Of a DNA stretch of 64,000 nucleotides, positions 50,736 to 61,500 are shown piece by piece (the stretch's first letter is position 1; each line of letters starts with the position of its first letter). The translations under genes were made by a program, and so were the position numbers. Where the stretch lies: the NCBI RefSeq assembly GCF_035083965.1, contig NC_089727.1, positions 11,103,501 through 11,167,500 of the forward strand, written 5' to 3'. The notes beneath the pieces are model-generated. The model was not told the origin of the DNA. It was given only the letters and a program-made list of their open reading frames with translations, and did no database searches. The stretch comes from Branchiostoma lanceolatum (lineage: Eukaryota; Chordata; Leptocardii; Amphioxiformes; Branchiostomatidae).

Positions 50736-51780
50736 TAACACAGAAGATAGGATACATCATCATCATCGGTCGGTCGCGCAGCGGCCGATCACACGTCCTC
50801 TCCACGTCCGCCGGTCAGTGGCCAGTGTGAAATTATCACAAGAATGGGCAAAAAAATTATTGGGCCTTTTTAAAACCTAATCAGTTTTTATTTCACATAT
50901 AAACCCGTGGGATGGATTGATATCATTATTGATGAATAAATTATGGGGTGGATTGGTGACGCTCATGACCAACCTCCTTGTCATGACGAAAACTATGGAA
51001 TAAAAACTGACATCATAATATTATAAAAATCGGCCACGTCTTCGCATAGACAATGCAGTATGCTGACTACGCCATGGTTCCAGGTAACGTTAAAATGTAG
51101 GCTTCCACAAGGAGGTTAAATCGAATTTGATTAAATTACGTGATGAAAATTTACGTGATGAAAATTAGCATGGCATGACTCACCAAGGCCCCCCTCCCCT
51201 ATCAGTGGCCGTTTACTAAACATTGCGTTACTAGGCACGAGATACAAACTATAGCCACCAACAAAATGTAAAAGAATATGGTCATCGGATTAAATGTACA
51301 ACTCTTTCACATACCTTCCGTAACACACCACTTCAACTGTCCTAAACGTAGAGTTTGTAAAGGATAATAGTTACGGTTCCTCCTCACTTTGCTCGGTCGA
51401 CCTATTTTTCGGCTGCGCACTAGAATGTTAGACTGATCCACTTGAAATGATGGGAGTGACTTTCCAAATTTTCTTGTTCAGAGACTTATTGGGTCTAAGA
51501 ACAGATCTGTGACGTTCATGTAAAGAAAAAATAATCTTTTTGTTAAATTCAACTTATTTTATACGCTATCAAATGACACATGCAAAAGTAAAGCTAACAC
51601 TTTTCAAGCATGGGATTACCTTATACTGTAATGGTTCAGTCGATCTGAAAGAGGTCGTGCCATTGGTCCAATTAGTCAGTATTTGTCCAATCAACGCTGG
51701 CCAGTCATTTGCCAAGATGCTGAAACACCGGGTTGCAGTTTACTTCAACTTCAACTTAGTAAACCCCCAGATAACCCCGC
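50736..51780. other. Gene-free spacer upstream of TXNDC9
   Basis: No gene was recognised. AACCTCCTTG at about 50973 and CAAGGAGGTT at about 51108 face each other and may be the ends of a small element. A GC-rich run GGTCGGTCGCGCAGCGGCC lies near 50770. Confidence 0.4.
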
Positions 51781-51799
51781 GAGGGGCAAAGTAGGGGGG

Positions 51800-52117
51800 G
51801 GAGGAGGTCCCAGGCTAAGGCGGGCAGGCCTCCAGCCTGGCGCGGAAAGACTCAACGGTGGGAGCCGTAACAACCGCGCCAGGCAGGGCGTTCCACTCGG
51901 GTATGGTGCGAGGGAAAAAAGAATATTTAAATGAGTCTGTTCGGGCGTAAAGTGGTTGAAATTTGAGCGTGTGGCTTCCCCGGGTGCGCCCCTGAGCTGG
52001 TTTCAGTAGACTATCTGTATCAATATTGATGTGGTTATTAACTAGCTTATAGAAAAAGGTGAGACGGGCGTTCCTCCTCCTTTCAGAGAGAAGGGTCCAC
52101 TGCAGGTCATTGAGCAT
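51800..52117 (-). pseudogene. CR1-type LINE 3' end
   Basis: The 100-codon frame contains SERRRNARLTFFYKLVNNHI and YSFFPRTIPEWNALP with SFRARLEACPP. This is the conserved C-terminal segment of CR1-family ORF2. It is open here, but the polymerase and endonuclease are absent, so it is a 5'-truncated copy. Confidence 0.8.
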
Positions 52118-53398
52118 TTAAACAAATATCGAAAGAGGTCACTGCTGCAAAAGCTTTGTTGAAGCCCAGGGGAACACACACTGATTCGGGGGAAACATAA
52201 ATAATCAGAAAGCAGCCAAATAGCTACACACATTGAATGAACTCAACTCTGCAGAAAAATGGCTTCATAACGTTATGTTTGAGTAGTTTTGTTTGAGTAG
52301 TTTTGTTTTACCCAACAACTTACTCATAATATTCCTAGGTTTGCATATCTTCTATGGGCAGTTCCATGCAACAGGGGTCCAGTAGACCAAGAAAATTTTG
52401 GAGTGTGTCAAGAGGGACATCAAAGTGTGCGACCTCATCAGAGCAACCCTGCTGGACAGAGCTGTCTGCAAGACTGGCAGCAGTGTAATCAAATACGGGA
52501 TACAACTACTGACATTACTTCTAAACATGACAGTGTGTACATTGTTGTTTCCTATGATCACCAAATAAACCACTGAGTGCTGCATTTGTCAAGTAATAGG
52601 TCAAGTTGAAGGTAACAGACCCACTTCTAGAACACCTGATCGCTGTATTGTATTTACTAGTATGTTGAGAGTTCATATGTGGTGAATATGGAGTATCAAT
52701 CACTGGTGGTTATGGGAAAATGGAGCCTTCTCATTGGTCAACGTCATTTGGCTATATGATAATCAGGAACAAGGGACAGCATTTGCCATTTTCATATCAT
52801 TTAATATGTTCACAAATTGATAGTGGCCATGTAAAACCACATGACAAAACAGTAAGTATCTATGCCTTACTTAGATTCATATCAATATCAGCACTATAGT
52901 GTTTATGTGCTAATAATCCATGCATTTTTCTTCTAAGCTAAACAAGACTCTTCATCCTTACATGGTTGACATAATTGTGTCCCATTTTATGACAATGTAA
53001 TCTTTCGTTCAAGTAAATAAACTGTTCCATCCGTCAATAAGGTATAAACATCTTGAAGATCATAGGAATATATTTCTTCACTATTTCCAGTTTTAATTTT
53101 TGTACCAAATCAAAATCTTACCTAAAAAAACCCCATAAAATTCTTTTTTTTTCATCTCAGAACCTCCGTACCTTTTTCAGTATTACAACTGAAAAGAGCC
53201 TCATCTAGAGTGAGATTGACTTCAGAGGCAGCCTTATCTTCCTGTTAATTTACTGTTATCACATACAGTAGGTTTTGAGGATTTTTGGCTGCTCATGTGA
53301 CAGCAAGAAATAAGCTGATTCAACAATGTTATTTCTACTACAATAGCAGATACAGGACATAACATAAATCATGTATTACAACGTTTCATCTGTCAAGT
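52118..53398. other. Spacer between LINE fragment and nucleostemin gene
   Basis: No gene was recognised. Near 52395-52500 one plus-strand frame reads VKRDIKVCDLIRATLLDRAV, which may be retroelement debris. The part nearest 53398 is likely the 3' UTR of the minus-strand GTPase gene. Confidence 0.35.
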
Positions 53399-55288
53399 CT
53401 ACTTGAAATCTGTGTCAAAGTTGTAACTGTCGTCCTCTCCCAGACCAAAGTCCATGGCTGCAGACAATGTGTCAGACAGCTGGGTGGACAGCTTGTCGGC
53501 CCTTTTCTGCTGCTTCTTCCTTCTTTTCTGTGCCACTTTGGCAGCCTTTCCCAGCTGGAGATTTCCCTCAAGCACTGAGGGGATCTCGAGGCCTGTACCA
53601 GGCTTCTCTTTTGGGACAGAGTCAGGCTCAGACTTCTTTTCCTTAGACTTAACACTGACCGAAATGGTGCTCAGTTCAGCAAGGTTACTTTCTGGGACAT
53701 GCTTGATGGACTCATCTTCCTCTTCATCCATTTCATCTATTTCCTCGCCATCTTCTGAACTCATTTCTTCATCTTCTTCTACTTCCTCCTCTTCATCTCC
53801 CTCCTCCTCCTGCATGGTTCCTTCCATCGGACCCATGGACTCCATGGCCATCATGTGACTGGTGGTTTCCATGGTGAGGTTTCCGAGAACTTTGTCAATG
53901 TCCTTCTCTATTGTGCTGATGTCAAAAGCCTTTCCCATCTCGGATACAATCTCGGCTCCAAGATGGACAGGCATGTTGTGGGACTCTGGAGGATGGGTGA
54001 AGTAGGTGATTTTCCCAATTGTCCAGTCCTGTAGCACGAGCTTGGCTGCTTTGTCGACATCTGGCACTCCCCCTTTCTTCAACTTCCCCTGTCGTTTGGC
54101 AAGGAGTGCCAGAAACTCGTGGACGTTGGCGTAGTCTGGAACACCGTAGTGGAGCATGATCTGCTGCTTGTTGCACCTGCGCAGGATGGCGTCAACCGGA
54201 GTGACCACGTCGGCAATGTTTTCCACCTTCAGACAGTTACGGAGGATGAGAGCAGCATCTGACAGCCCCGACGTCATGACGATACCGGGACTGTCAATCA
54301 ACTTGATGTGCTTGTCGATCTGAACCTCTTGCAGAGTCTTGGTGACCCCAGGAGTCCCACCGACGGCACAGGCACGGGAACGCTTCAGACTGTTGATGAT
54401 GGAGCTCTTTCCAACGTTGGGGAGCCCGATGATCCCGACAGAAATGGTGGTCTTGATGTTCATGTTGCGGCAGTAGTTGTTGAGGAGTTGCATGAGACTG
54501 TCTGCTCCCAGGCAGCGGCTGGACGTCAGCAGGTCCTTGTTGGCCAGGTTGACTGGGACTTTGCTCTGAGAAAGATTATGGGTCTGGCTCTGGGTAGATG
54601 CTTTGAAGGCTATGGTTGGAAACTCATTCCGAAGATACTTGAGCCACTTTTCCACGATCTCGCGGGGTACCAAGTCTATCTTGTTCAGGATGATCACAAT
54701 CCGCTTGTTGGGACCAGCGGCGAGGATGGACTGTTCCACCTGAGGGCAGCGACAACCCAGAGGATCTCTGGCATCTAATACCTCCAGCACAACATCAGCT
54801 GCCTCAACCACCTTCCTGAACTCTCTGTAAAAGGCTTTCCGTGAACTCTCCGTACTCTTCACGCCTTTGTTGGAAGCATCTGTCTCCATTTGTAGCATGG
54901 TGGCCTGCTTCTGATCAAATGCCTTTTGCCTTTTGAGAGCATCCTTCTGTAGGCTGGCCACGTCTCGTTTAGCCTTCTCCGCCTTACGTTTCTTTTCCAA
55001 CATCTTCTGTCTTTTGACTTTGCGCTGTTCTCTCTCCTCTTCAGCCTTCTGCTTTCTCTTCTGGGCTTCCCGCAATATCTGTTCCTTGAAAGGAGCTTCT
55101 GAGGGCACTCCTGGATCTTTCCTGGCTCTTGATACCTTGGTAGCAGTGCCCTTCTTCTTTGCCGCTTTGCGAACTTTCCTGTTGTGCTCCTTTATCTTTT
55201 TCTTGATCTTGTATTTCTTGTGGCAGGTGAGACGCTTGCTCTGCTTGTTCTTGAAGGGTCTGTTTGTCATGTTGACTTCTTTACTCAC
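53399..55288 (-). CDS. GNL3: Nucleostemin-family nucleolar GTPase (GNL3/GNL3L pro-orthologue)
   Basis: A single uninterrupted exon encodes 629 residues. A Lys/Arg-rich N-terminus (SKRLTCHKKYKIKKKIKEHN) is the nucleolar and RNA-binding part seen in vertebrate GNL3. A coiled coil covers about 65-130. The circularly permuted GTPase domain follows: DARDPLG (172), G4 NKID (202), G1 GLPNVGKSS (288), G2 near TPGVT (312) and G3 DSPG (332). The middle and the RRKKQQKRADKLSTQLSD block resemble GNL3L, whereas the end EDDSYNFDTDFK resembles GNL3. An acidic run occupies about 490-540. The family acts in the nucleolus in 60S maturation and growth control. A second ATG seven codons in (MTNRPFKN) could also start it. 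An untranslated first exon is likely near 55790. The choice between GNL3 and GNL3L as symbol is arbitrary. Confidence 0.92.
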   Translation of the reverse strand: MSKEVNMTNRPFKNKQSKRLTCHKKYKIKKKIKEHNRKVRKAAKKKGTATKVSRARKDPGVPSEAPFKEQILREAQKRKQKAEEEREQRKVKRQKMLEKKRKAEKAKRDVASLQKDALKRQKAFDQKQATMLQMETDASNKGVKSTESSRKAFYREFRKVVEAADVVLEVLDARDPLGCRCPQVEQSILAAGPNKRIVIILNKIDLVPREIVEKWLKYLRNEFPTIAFKASTQSQTHNLSQSKVPVNLANKDLLTSSRCLGADSLMQLLNNYCRNMNIKTTISVGIIGLPNVGKSSIINSLKRSRACAVGGTPGVTKTLQEVQIDKHIKLIDSPGIVMTSGLSDAALILRNCLKVENIADVVTPVDAILRRCNKQQIMLHYGVPDYANVHEFLALLAKRQGKLKKGGVPDVDKAAKLVLQDWTIGKITYFTHPPESHNMPVHLGAEIVSEMGKAFDISTIEKDIDKVLGNLTMETTSHMMAMESMGPMEGTMQEEEGDEEEEVEEDEEMSSEDGEEIDEMDEEEDESIKHVPESNLAELSTISVSVKSKEKKSEPDSVPKEKPGTGLEIPSVLEGNLQLGKAAKVAQKRRKKQQKRADKLSTQLSDTLSAAMDFGLGEDDSYNFDTDFK

Positions 55289-55299
55289 AGAGTGGAGAG

Positions 55300-56050
55300 A
55301 AACTGTTCTGAAGCTGAAGTATGTCCTGAAATCAATAAATACTCATGAGGCCTTAAAACGTACTATAACCTTTGTACATACGCACATGTACTGCAAGGTA
55401 GTTTGTTGGTCTATCTAGGCACCCGTGATCACAATTTTGCATATCTTTCATGTTAGGGTAGCTTTCCTTAATATAATAGCACACAAAAAAATCACCTTGT
55501 GATGCTGAATACATTTGCACTTCTTCTCTTAGTACCTCACTCTCAGTCCGCCCCCCTCCCCCCAAAAACACGTGCAGACAGTTGGCTACACTTCTGAACA
55601 ACTGGTTTCTAAGTTATAGGACGTTAACGTCTATTAGCGTTACCTGCACAAGATAAAAACACTCACAATGCTAATATATGCTTCGTTGCAGAACTTAAGA
55701 CAAAACTAACCTTGATTACAGAAGCGCACGCTGGTGATAGCACTGAAAGTTGGAGCGAGTCCGTCACGCGTCGTCTACTTGGCAGTAGGCAGCCATGTTG
55801 GGCAAGTCTAGTTCTTGCAATGGGAGGGCTAATCCTGTTTGCCTAAGAATATAAATAGGCACGTCAATCAGTAAAATTACTACTAATCAGACAGGTATTA
55901 CAGCATTGATATATTAGATACTTATGATACTGATAGAATGATAAAAAACTTTATAAGGACCTAACTATAGAAAACTTACAACTCCCACCATATGGAGAAT
56001 GGAATAAGCCAGAGATTGCGCAACTCGTGACTTCCGCTTCCGCTGGCTGC
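55300..56050. other. Upstream region of the nucleostemin gene
   Basis: In minus sense a YY1-like word (CCAACATGGCTGCC) at about 55788-55801 followed by a possible donor (AAGTAGAC), and an AG acceptor at about 55308, would make an untranslated first exon and a 450-bp intron. The rest is AT-rich, with no further gene seen. Confidence 0.4.
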
Positions 56051-56056
56051 AGAAAC

Positions 56057-56064
56057 TATATAAA
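56057..56064 (+). promoter_or_regulatory. TATA box of the secreted-protein gene
   Basis: TATATAAA lies about 120 bp before the signal-peptide ATG, placing the start of transcription near 56090. A 13-bp-arm hairpin (CAAGG..GTTTTATC / GATAAAAC..CCTTG) at 56083-56114 would then lie at or near the 5' end of the mRNA. Confidence 0.55.
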
Positions 56065-56175
56065 CTTTCGGTCACGTTTGTGCAAGGATGTTTTATCGAG
56101 ATAAAACCTCCTTGCTTTGTGCAAGGCTCAATTTCTGAAGTAATTTTGACAGATGGAACAAGTCATCGTGAGAAG

Positions 56176-56245
56176 ATGAGGGCAACAACAGCTACAGTGG
56201 CCATATGCCTTCTGTTTGTACAGTGTTTTGCAGTTTCAAAGGACG
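56176..56245 (+). CDS. Signal-peptide exon of an unidentified secreted protein (5' part)
   Basis: The exon reads MRATTATVAICLLFVQCFAV then SKD plus one base, and ends at a strong donor (GTGAGT). It has a short basic start, a hydrophobic core of about 15 residues and a small-residue cleavage site, so it is a good secretion signal. The TATA box and ATG context support a real gene. Downstream exons are uncertain. Three phase-compatible candidates start with GT after an AG acceptor at about 57081 (TQSTAGRHAAS), 57621 (SERAAGSRSTQ) and 58052 (TQVTPGTEAATKDWAHRRRP, then stop). They look like diverged copies of one another. The function is unknown. Confidence 0.55.
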
Positions 56246-56639
56246 GTGAGTGAATATAATTTTTGACGCCTCAGAAATTCTATTTTTACAAGCCATGATA
56301 GACCACTACTGTGGGGGCGTATTTACATAGTGGCTTATGTTATTAGTATAAGTAAATTAGCATGTAAATAAGCCTCGGTATCAAAGAGTCTAGTAGGGCT
56401 ACGTTAACAAGTTACAAGTTAACGTTAACCAGTTTCATTAAAGTTTGAATGTGGCATTATAAATCATGTTGAAACTGTTTGACAAGCTGATGCTAAAAAT
56501 CACCAAATTCCAGACTTGATACATTTGCATTTAAGCGGCATTCTCTCACTATTCCCACTGCGCACTGATTGGATCAGACTAATGAGTACACCTGTACATA
56601 CCATATAAGTACATGAGGGACAGACTACCCATTGTCACT

Positions 56640-58500
56640 TCAGCGGATTCTTCCCCCACAACCGGAGGTGCTAGACTTGCGCTCCTTTGTCTAAGCGGGG
56701 CGCGTGGCGTGGACAGTGGCTGAGTTTTGGCTATGTTTCTTTCTTCTTCTTTTTTTTTTTTCTAGGTGGTTCCCTGTAAGGGGGGAAACGTTAAGGCTCT
56801 GGACGTTGATTCCTGTTCATTTGGGACAGGGTTTAACGCTTTTGGAGTGCATTATGTCCTAACGTCGTTGTAGTTTTTGTTCTGGTGCAGACGTGATATT
56901 TTTGCATGTCTTTACGTTGACGTTACTTCTGAGTTCTGTTTTGCTTTATGCTACCGGTTTGGGGGAGGGCTTCCTTTCCTGGCTTGTTTCTGCCAACCTG
57001 GTGCCTTGCCACGGTTCTGGTGAGTAACCGCGGTAACTGGCGTTATCCAAACGCACGTTTCTGTCTCAGTATTTTTCAGGTACGCAGTCCACAGCAGGGA
57101 GGCATGCAGCGAGCAGTTTCGCGCACGACAAGGGCAGGCCAGGTGTCGGGCTTGTTGGGTGACATCGTTATCATGCCGACAATTAACAGCCTCGACGGAG
57201 CACGTGCAGTCTCAGCGAAATCATCCGACACTGCGTACGAAGCTGACGGTCAGGCGGGATACTTCCACGTGGCGTGGCCCGACGTTCTTTCTCGTGAGCC
57301 AAGTGACTCGTTTATGGAGCAGGTTTGAACGTATTGGTGGCCTGGTGTCACGTACTTTGTGGGGCTTTTTGTATTAATGGGCACGGGCGCCTTGTTCGTT
57401 AAGGCCGTTATAACCCTTGGTTCTATTTCCGTAACGTGCCGTTGACTTAGAGTTGTAGAGGTGTGTTCCTTTCTCGGCTCAGGACCGGAGGACAGCTTCC
57501 CACAGGACTGTGATACAATGCTTCCAGCCTGGCCGGGTCGTCCTACTCCGGTGCGGCTGATTTGTGCTGTCGTGGGTTGAGTGCCTCATGATATTGCTTT
57601 CTGTATTAGCATGTCACAGGTTCCGAACGTGCAGCAGGGAGCCGGTCAACCCAAACCGAGGGCACAGGTGCCGGCCGCGCCGGCAGCGACTGGTTCAGGC
57701 GGGGAAGCATGGGAAGGTGACTGCAGAGGTTTCATCCGGCACAACGCAAGCGCTAAACTTGGACCCGCCGCACAGAAGCGTGGTGCTGACCAGGCAGGAG
57801 TAGGTGACGTGCCTCAAGAGTTATCTCCTGAAGGGGAGAAGGTTGAAGGTTGAGGTATAATTTACTTTATTCGCGTCGGACTTTGGGCGACGTTCTGTTG
57901 ATAGTGGTTTTCACACAGTCCTCAGTCTCGTGTGTTGATCCTTCTTCCGGCGTGGGGATTGCCTTACATTACTACGGTGCGGATGGTTTAGGATTGTGAA
58001 AGAAGTTTGAGTGATTTGTGCTAATAGAATTATCATGTTAGCCCATCGCAGGTACCCAGGTCACACCTGGCACGGAGGCGGCAACCAAAGACTGGGCGCA
58101 CAGGAGACGACCCGTATGCTGACTGAAAACGCTGTTTGCTGACACCGGAGCAGGGAGTCAGGACCACACGGCACAGGGTTTACCCCAAGGCTCCATGGCC
58201 ACGGCTCCCCGGGCAGACACTGCCGGAGCTATAAACGGGAGGTAAATGTGGGAGTTAGGTTTTCACTTGCTTCGGGGCGGTGTCTTAATATACGTTATCG
58301 ACGTGTTGTCCTTTCTGAACCTCGAGCTGCGGAGGTACTTAGTGTTTAACGGGGGGCGCTTCCTACAGTTTGTTTTGTGAGTAAGCCGTTAGGGAAAGGT
58401 TAGTCGGTGCTTCAACTGCAGTGTTTTCTTTCTGTCGTGTTGTGCGCATCGTTTCGTGCAATGCAAGAGCGCCAGATTTAATATTACACGTTTTGCTGAG
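56640..58500. other. GC-rich region with repeated candidate exons
   Basis: Three spaced segments carry AGCAGGGAG words (about 57088, 57632 and 58147) and CAG|GT acceptor-like starts. Open frames of 80-126 codons occur but have frames broken by stops, and no domain was recognised. It could be the body of the gene starting at 56176 or the flank of the satellite that follows. Confidence 0.3.
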
Positions 58501-61500
58501 AACTACGACGGGCGAATGTTGGTGCACTCCGGGAATCACCTGAGTAGTTTTAACGTGATTTGCTGTACCATGATCATGACGTGCGCCGGGCGTACGATGT
58601 TGCACTCCGGGAGTGCCTGAGTAATTTTAACATGATTTGCTGTATCATGGTCATAAATGTGCGCCGGGCGTACGATGTTGCACTCCGGGAGTGCATGAGA
58701 AATTTTAACTTGCTGTACCATGGTTATGATGTGCGCCGGGCGTACGATGTTGCACTCCGGGAGTGCCTGAGTAATTTTTAACTTGCTCTGTTGTACCATG
58801 ATCATGATGTGCGCCGGGCGTACGATCTTGCACTCCGGGAGTGCCTGAGTAATTTTAACTTGCTTTGTTGTACCATGATCCTGACGTGCGCCCCGGCGGG
58901 CGTACGACGTTGCACTCCGGGAGTGCCTGAGTAATTTTAACTTGCTTTGCTCTATCGTAATCATGATGTGCGCTGAACGTACGACGTTGCACTCCGGGAG
59001 TGCCTGAGTAATTTTAACTTGCTCTGTTGTACCATGATTTTGATGTGCGCCGGGCGTACGATGTGGCACTCCGGGAGTGCCTGAAGTTTAACGTGATTTG
59101 TAGTACCATAATCATGATGTGCGCCGGGCGTACGATCTTGCACTCCGGGAGTGCCTGAGTAATTTTAACTTGCTCTGTTGTACCATGATCATGATGTGCG
59201 CCGGGCGTACGATGTTGCACTCCGGGAGTGCCTGAGTAATCTTAACTTGCTTTGTAGTACCATGATCATGATGTGCGCCGGGCGTACGATCTTGCACTCC
59301 GGGAGTGCCTGAGTAATCTTAACTTGCTCTGTTGTACCATGATCATGATGTGCGCCGGGCGTACGATCTTGCACTCCGGGAGTGCCTGAGTAATCTTAAC
59401 TTGCTTTGTTGTACCATGATCATGATGTGCGCCGGGCGTACGATCTTGCACTCCGGGAGTGCCTGAGTAATTTTAACTTGCTCTGTTGTACCATGATCAT
59501 GATGTGCGCCGGGCGTGCGATGTTGCACTCCGGGAGTGCCTGAGTAATCATCATGGCTTTACTTGCTCTGTCGCAATATGATCAGGATGTGCGCCGGGCG
59601 TACGATGTTGCACTCCGGGAGTGCCTGAGAAATTTTAACGTGAGTGGCTGTATCATGGTCATGATGTGCGCCGGGCGTACGATGTTGCACTCCGGGAGTG
59701 CCTGAAGTTTAACTGGATTTGTTGTATCATGATCATGATGTGCGCCGGGCGTACGATGTTGCACTCCGGGAGTGCCTGAAGTTTAACTTGATTTGTGGTA
59801 TCATGGTCATGATGTGCGCCGGGCGTACAATGTTGCACTCCGGGAGTGCCTGACGTTTAACTGGATTTGTTGTATCATGGTCATGATGTGCGCCGGGCGT
59901 ACGATGTTACACTCCGGGAGTGCCTGAGTAAGTTTAACTTGATTTGTTGTACCATGATCATGATGTGCGATGGGCGTACGATGTTGCACTCCGGGAGTGC
60001 CTGAAGTTTAACTGGATTTGTTGTATCATGGTCATGATGTGCGCCGGGCGTACAATGTTGCACTCCGGGAGCGCCTGAAGTTTAACTTGATTTGTTGTAC
60101 CATGATCATGATGTGCGCCGGGCGTACGATGTTGCACTCCGGGAGTGCCTGAGTAAGTTTAACTTGATTTGTTGTATCATGATCATGATGTGCGCCGGGC
60201 GTACAATGTTGCACTCCGGGAGCGCCTGAAGTTTAACTTGATTTGTTGTACCATGATCATGATGTGCGCCGGGCGTACGATGTTGCACTCCGGGAGTGCC
60301 TGAAGTTTAACTGGATTTGTTGTATCATGGTCATGATGTGCGCCGGGCGTACAATGTTGCACTCCGGGAGTGCCTGAAGTTTAACTGGATTTGTTGTATC
60401 ATGGTCATGATGTGCGCCGGGCGTACAATGTTGCACTCCGGGAGTGGCTGAAGTTTAACTTGATTTGTTGTACCATGATCATGATGTGCGCCGGGCGTAC
60501 AATGTTGCACTCCGGGAGTGGCTGAAGTTTAACTGGATTTGTTGTATCATGATCATGATGTGCGCCGGGCGTACAATGTTGCACTCCGGGAGTGCCTGAA
60601 GTTTAACTTGATTTGTTGTATCATGGTCATGATGTGCGCCGGGCGTACAATGTTGCACTCCGGGAGTGCCTGAAGTTTAACTTGATTTGTTGTATCATGG
60701 TCATGATGTGCGCCGGGCGTACAATGTTGCACTCCGGGAGTGGCTGAAGTTTAACTTGATTTGTTGTACCATGATCATGATGTGCGCCGGGCGTACGATG
60801 TTGCACTCCGGGAGTGCCTGAAGTTTAACTTGATTTGTTGTAACATGATCATGATGTGCGCCGGGCGTACGATGTTGCACTCCGGGAGTGCCTGAGTAAG
60901 TTTAACTTGATTTGTTGTACCATGATCATGATGTGCGCTGGGCGTACGATGTTGCACTCCGGGAGTGCCTGAAGTTTAACTGGATTTGTTGTATCATGGT
61001 CATGATGTGCGCCGGGCGTACAATGTTGCACTCCGGGAGTGCCTGAAGTTTAACTTGATTTGTTGTACCATGATCATGATGTGCGCCGGGCGTACGATGT
61101 TGGCACTCCGGGAGTGCCTGAAGTTTAACTTGATTTGTTGTAACATGATCATGATGTGCGCCGGGCGTACGATGTTGCACTCCGGGAGTGCCTGAGTAAG
61201 TTTAACTTGATTTGTTGTACCATGATCATGATGTGCGCTGGGCGTACGATGTTGCACTCCGGGAGTGCCTGAAGTTTAACTTGATTTGTTGTAACATGAT
61301 CATGATGTGCGCCGGGCGTACGATGTTGCACTCCGGGAGTGCCTGAATAAGTTTAACTTGATTTGTTGTACCATGATCATGATGTGCGCTGGGCGTACGA
61401 TGTTGCACTCCGGGAGTGCCTGAAGTTTAACTGGATTTGTTGTATCATGGTCATGATGTGCGCCGGGCGTACAATGTTGCACTCCGGGAGTGCCTGAAGT

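Noticed and set aside
54308-54778. 156-codon plus-strand frame
   Set aside because: It lies antisense within the well-supported nucleostemin exon.
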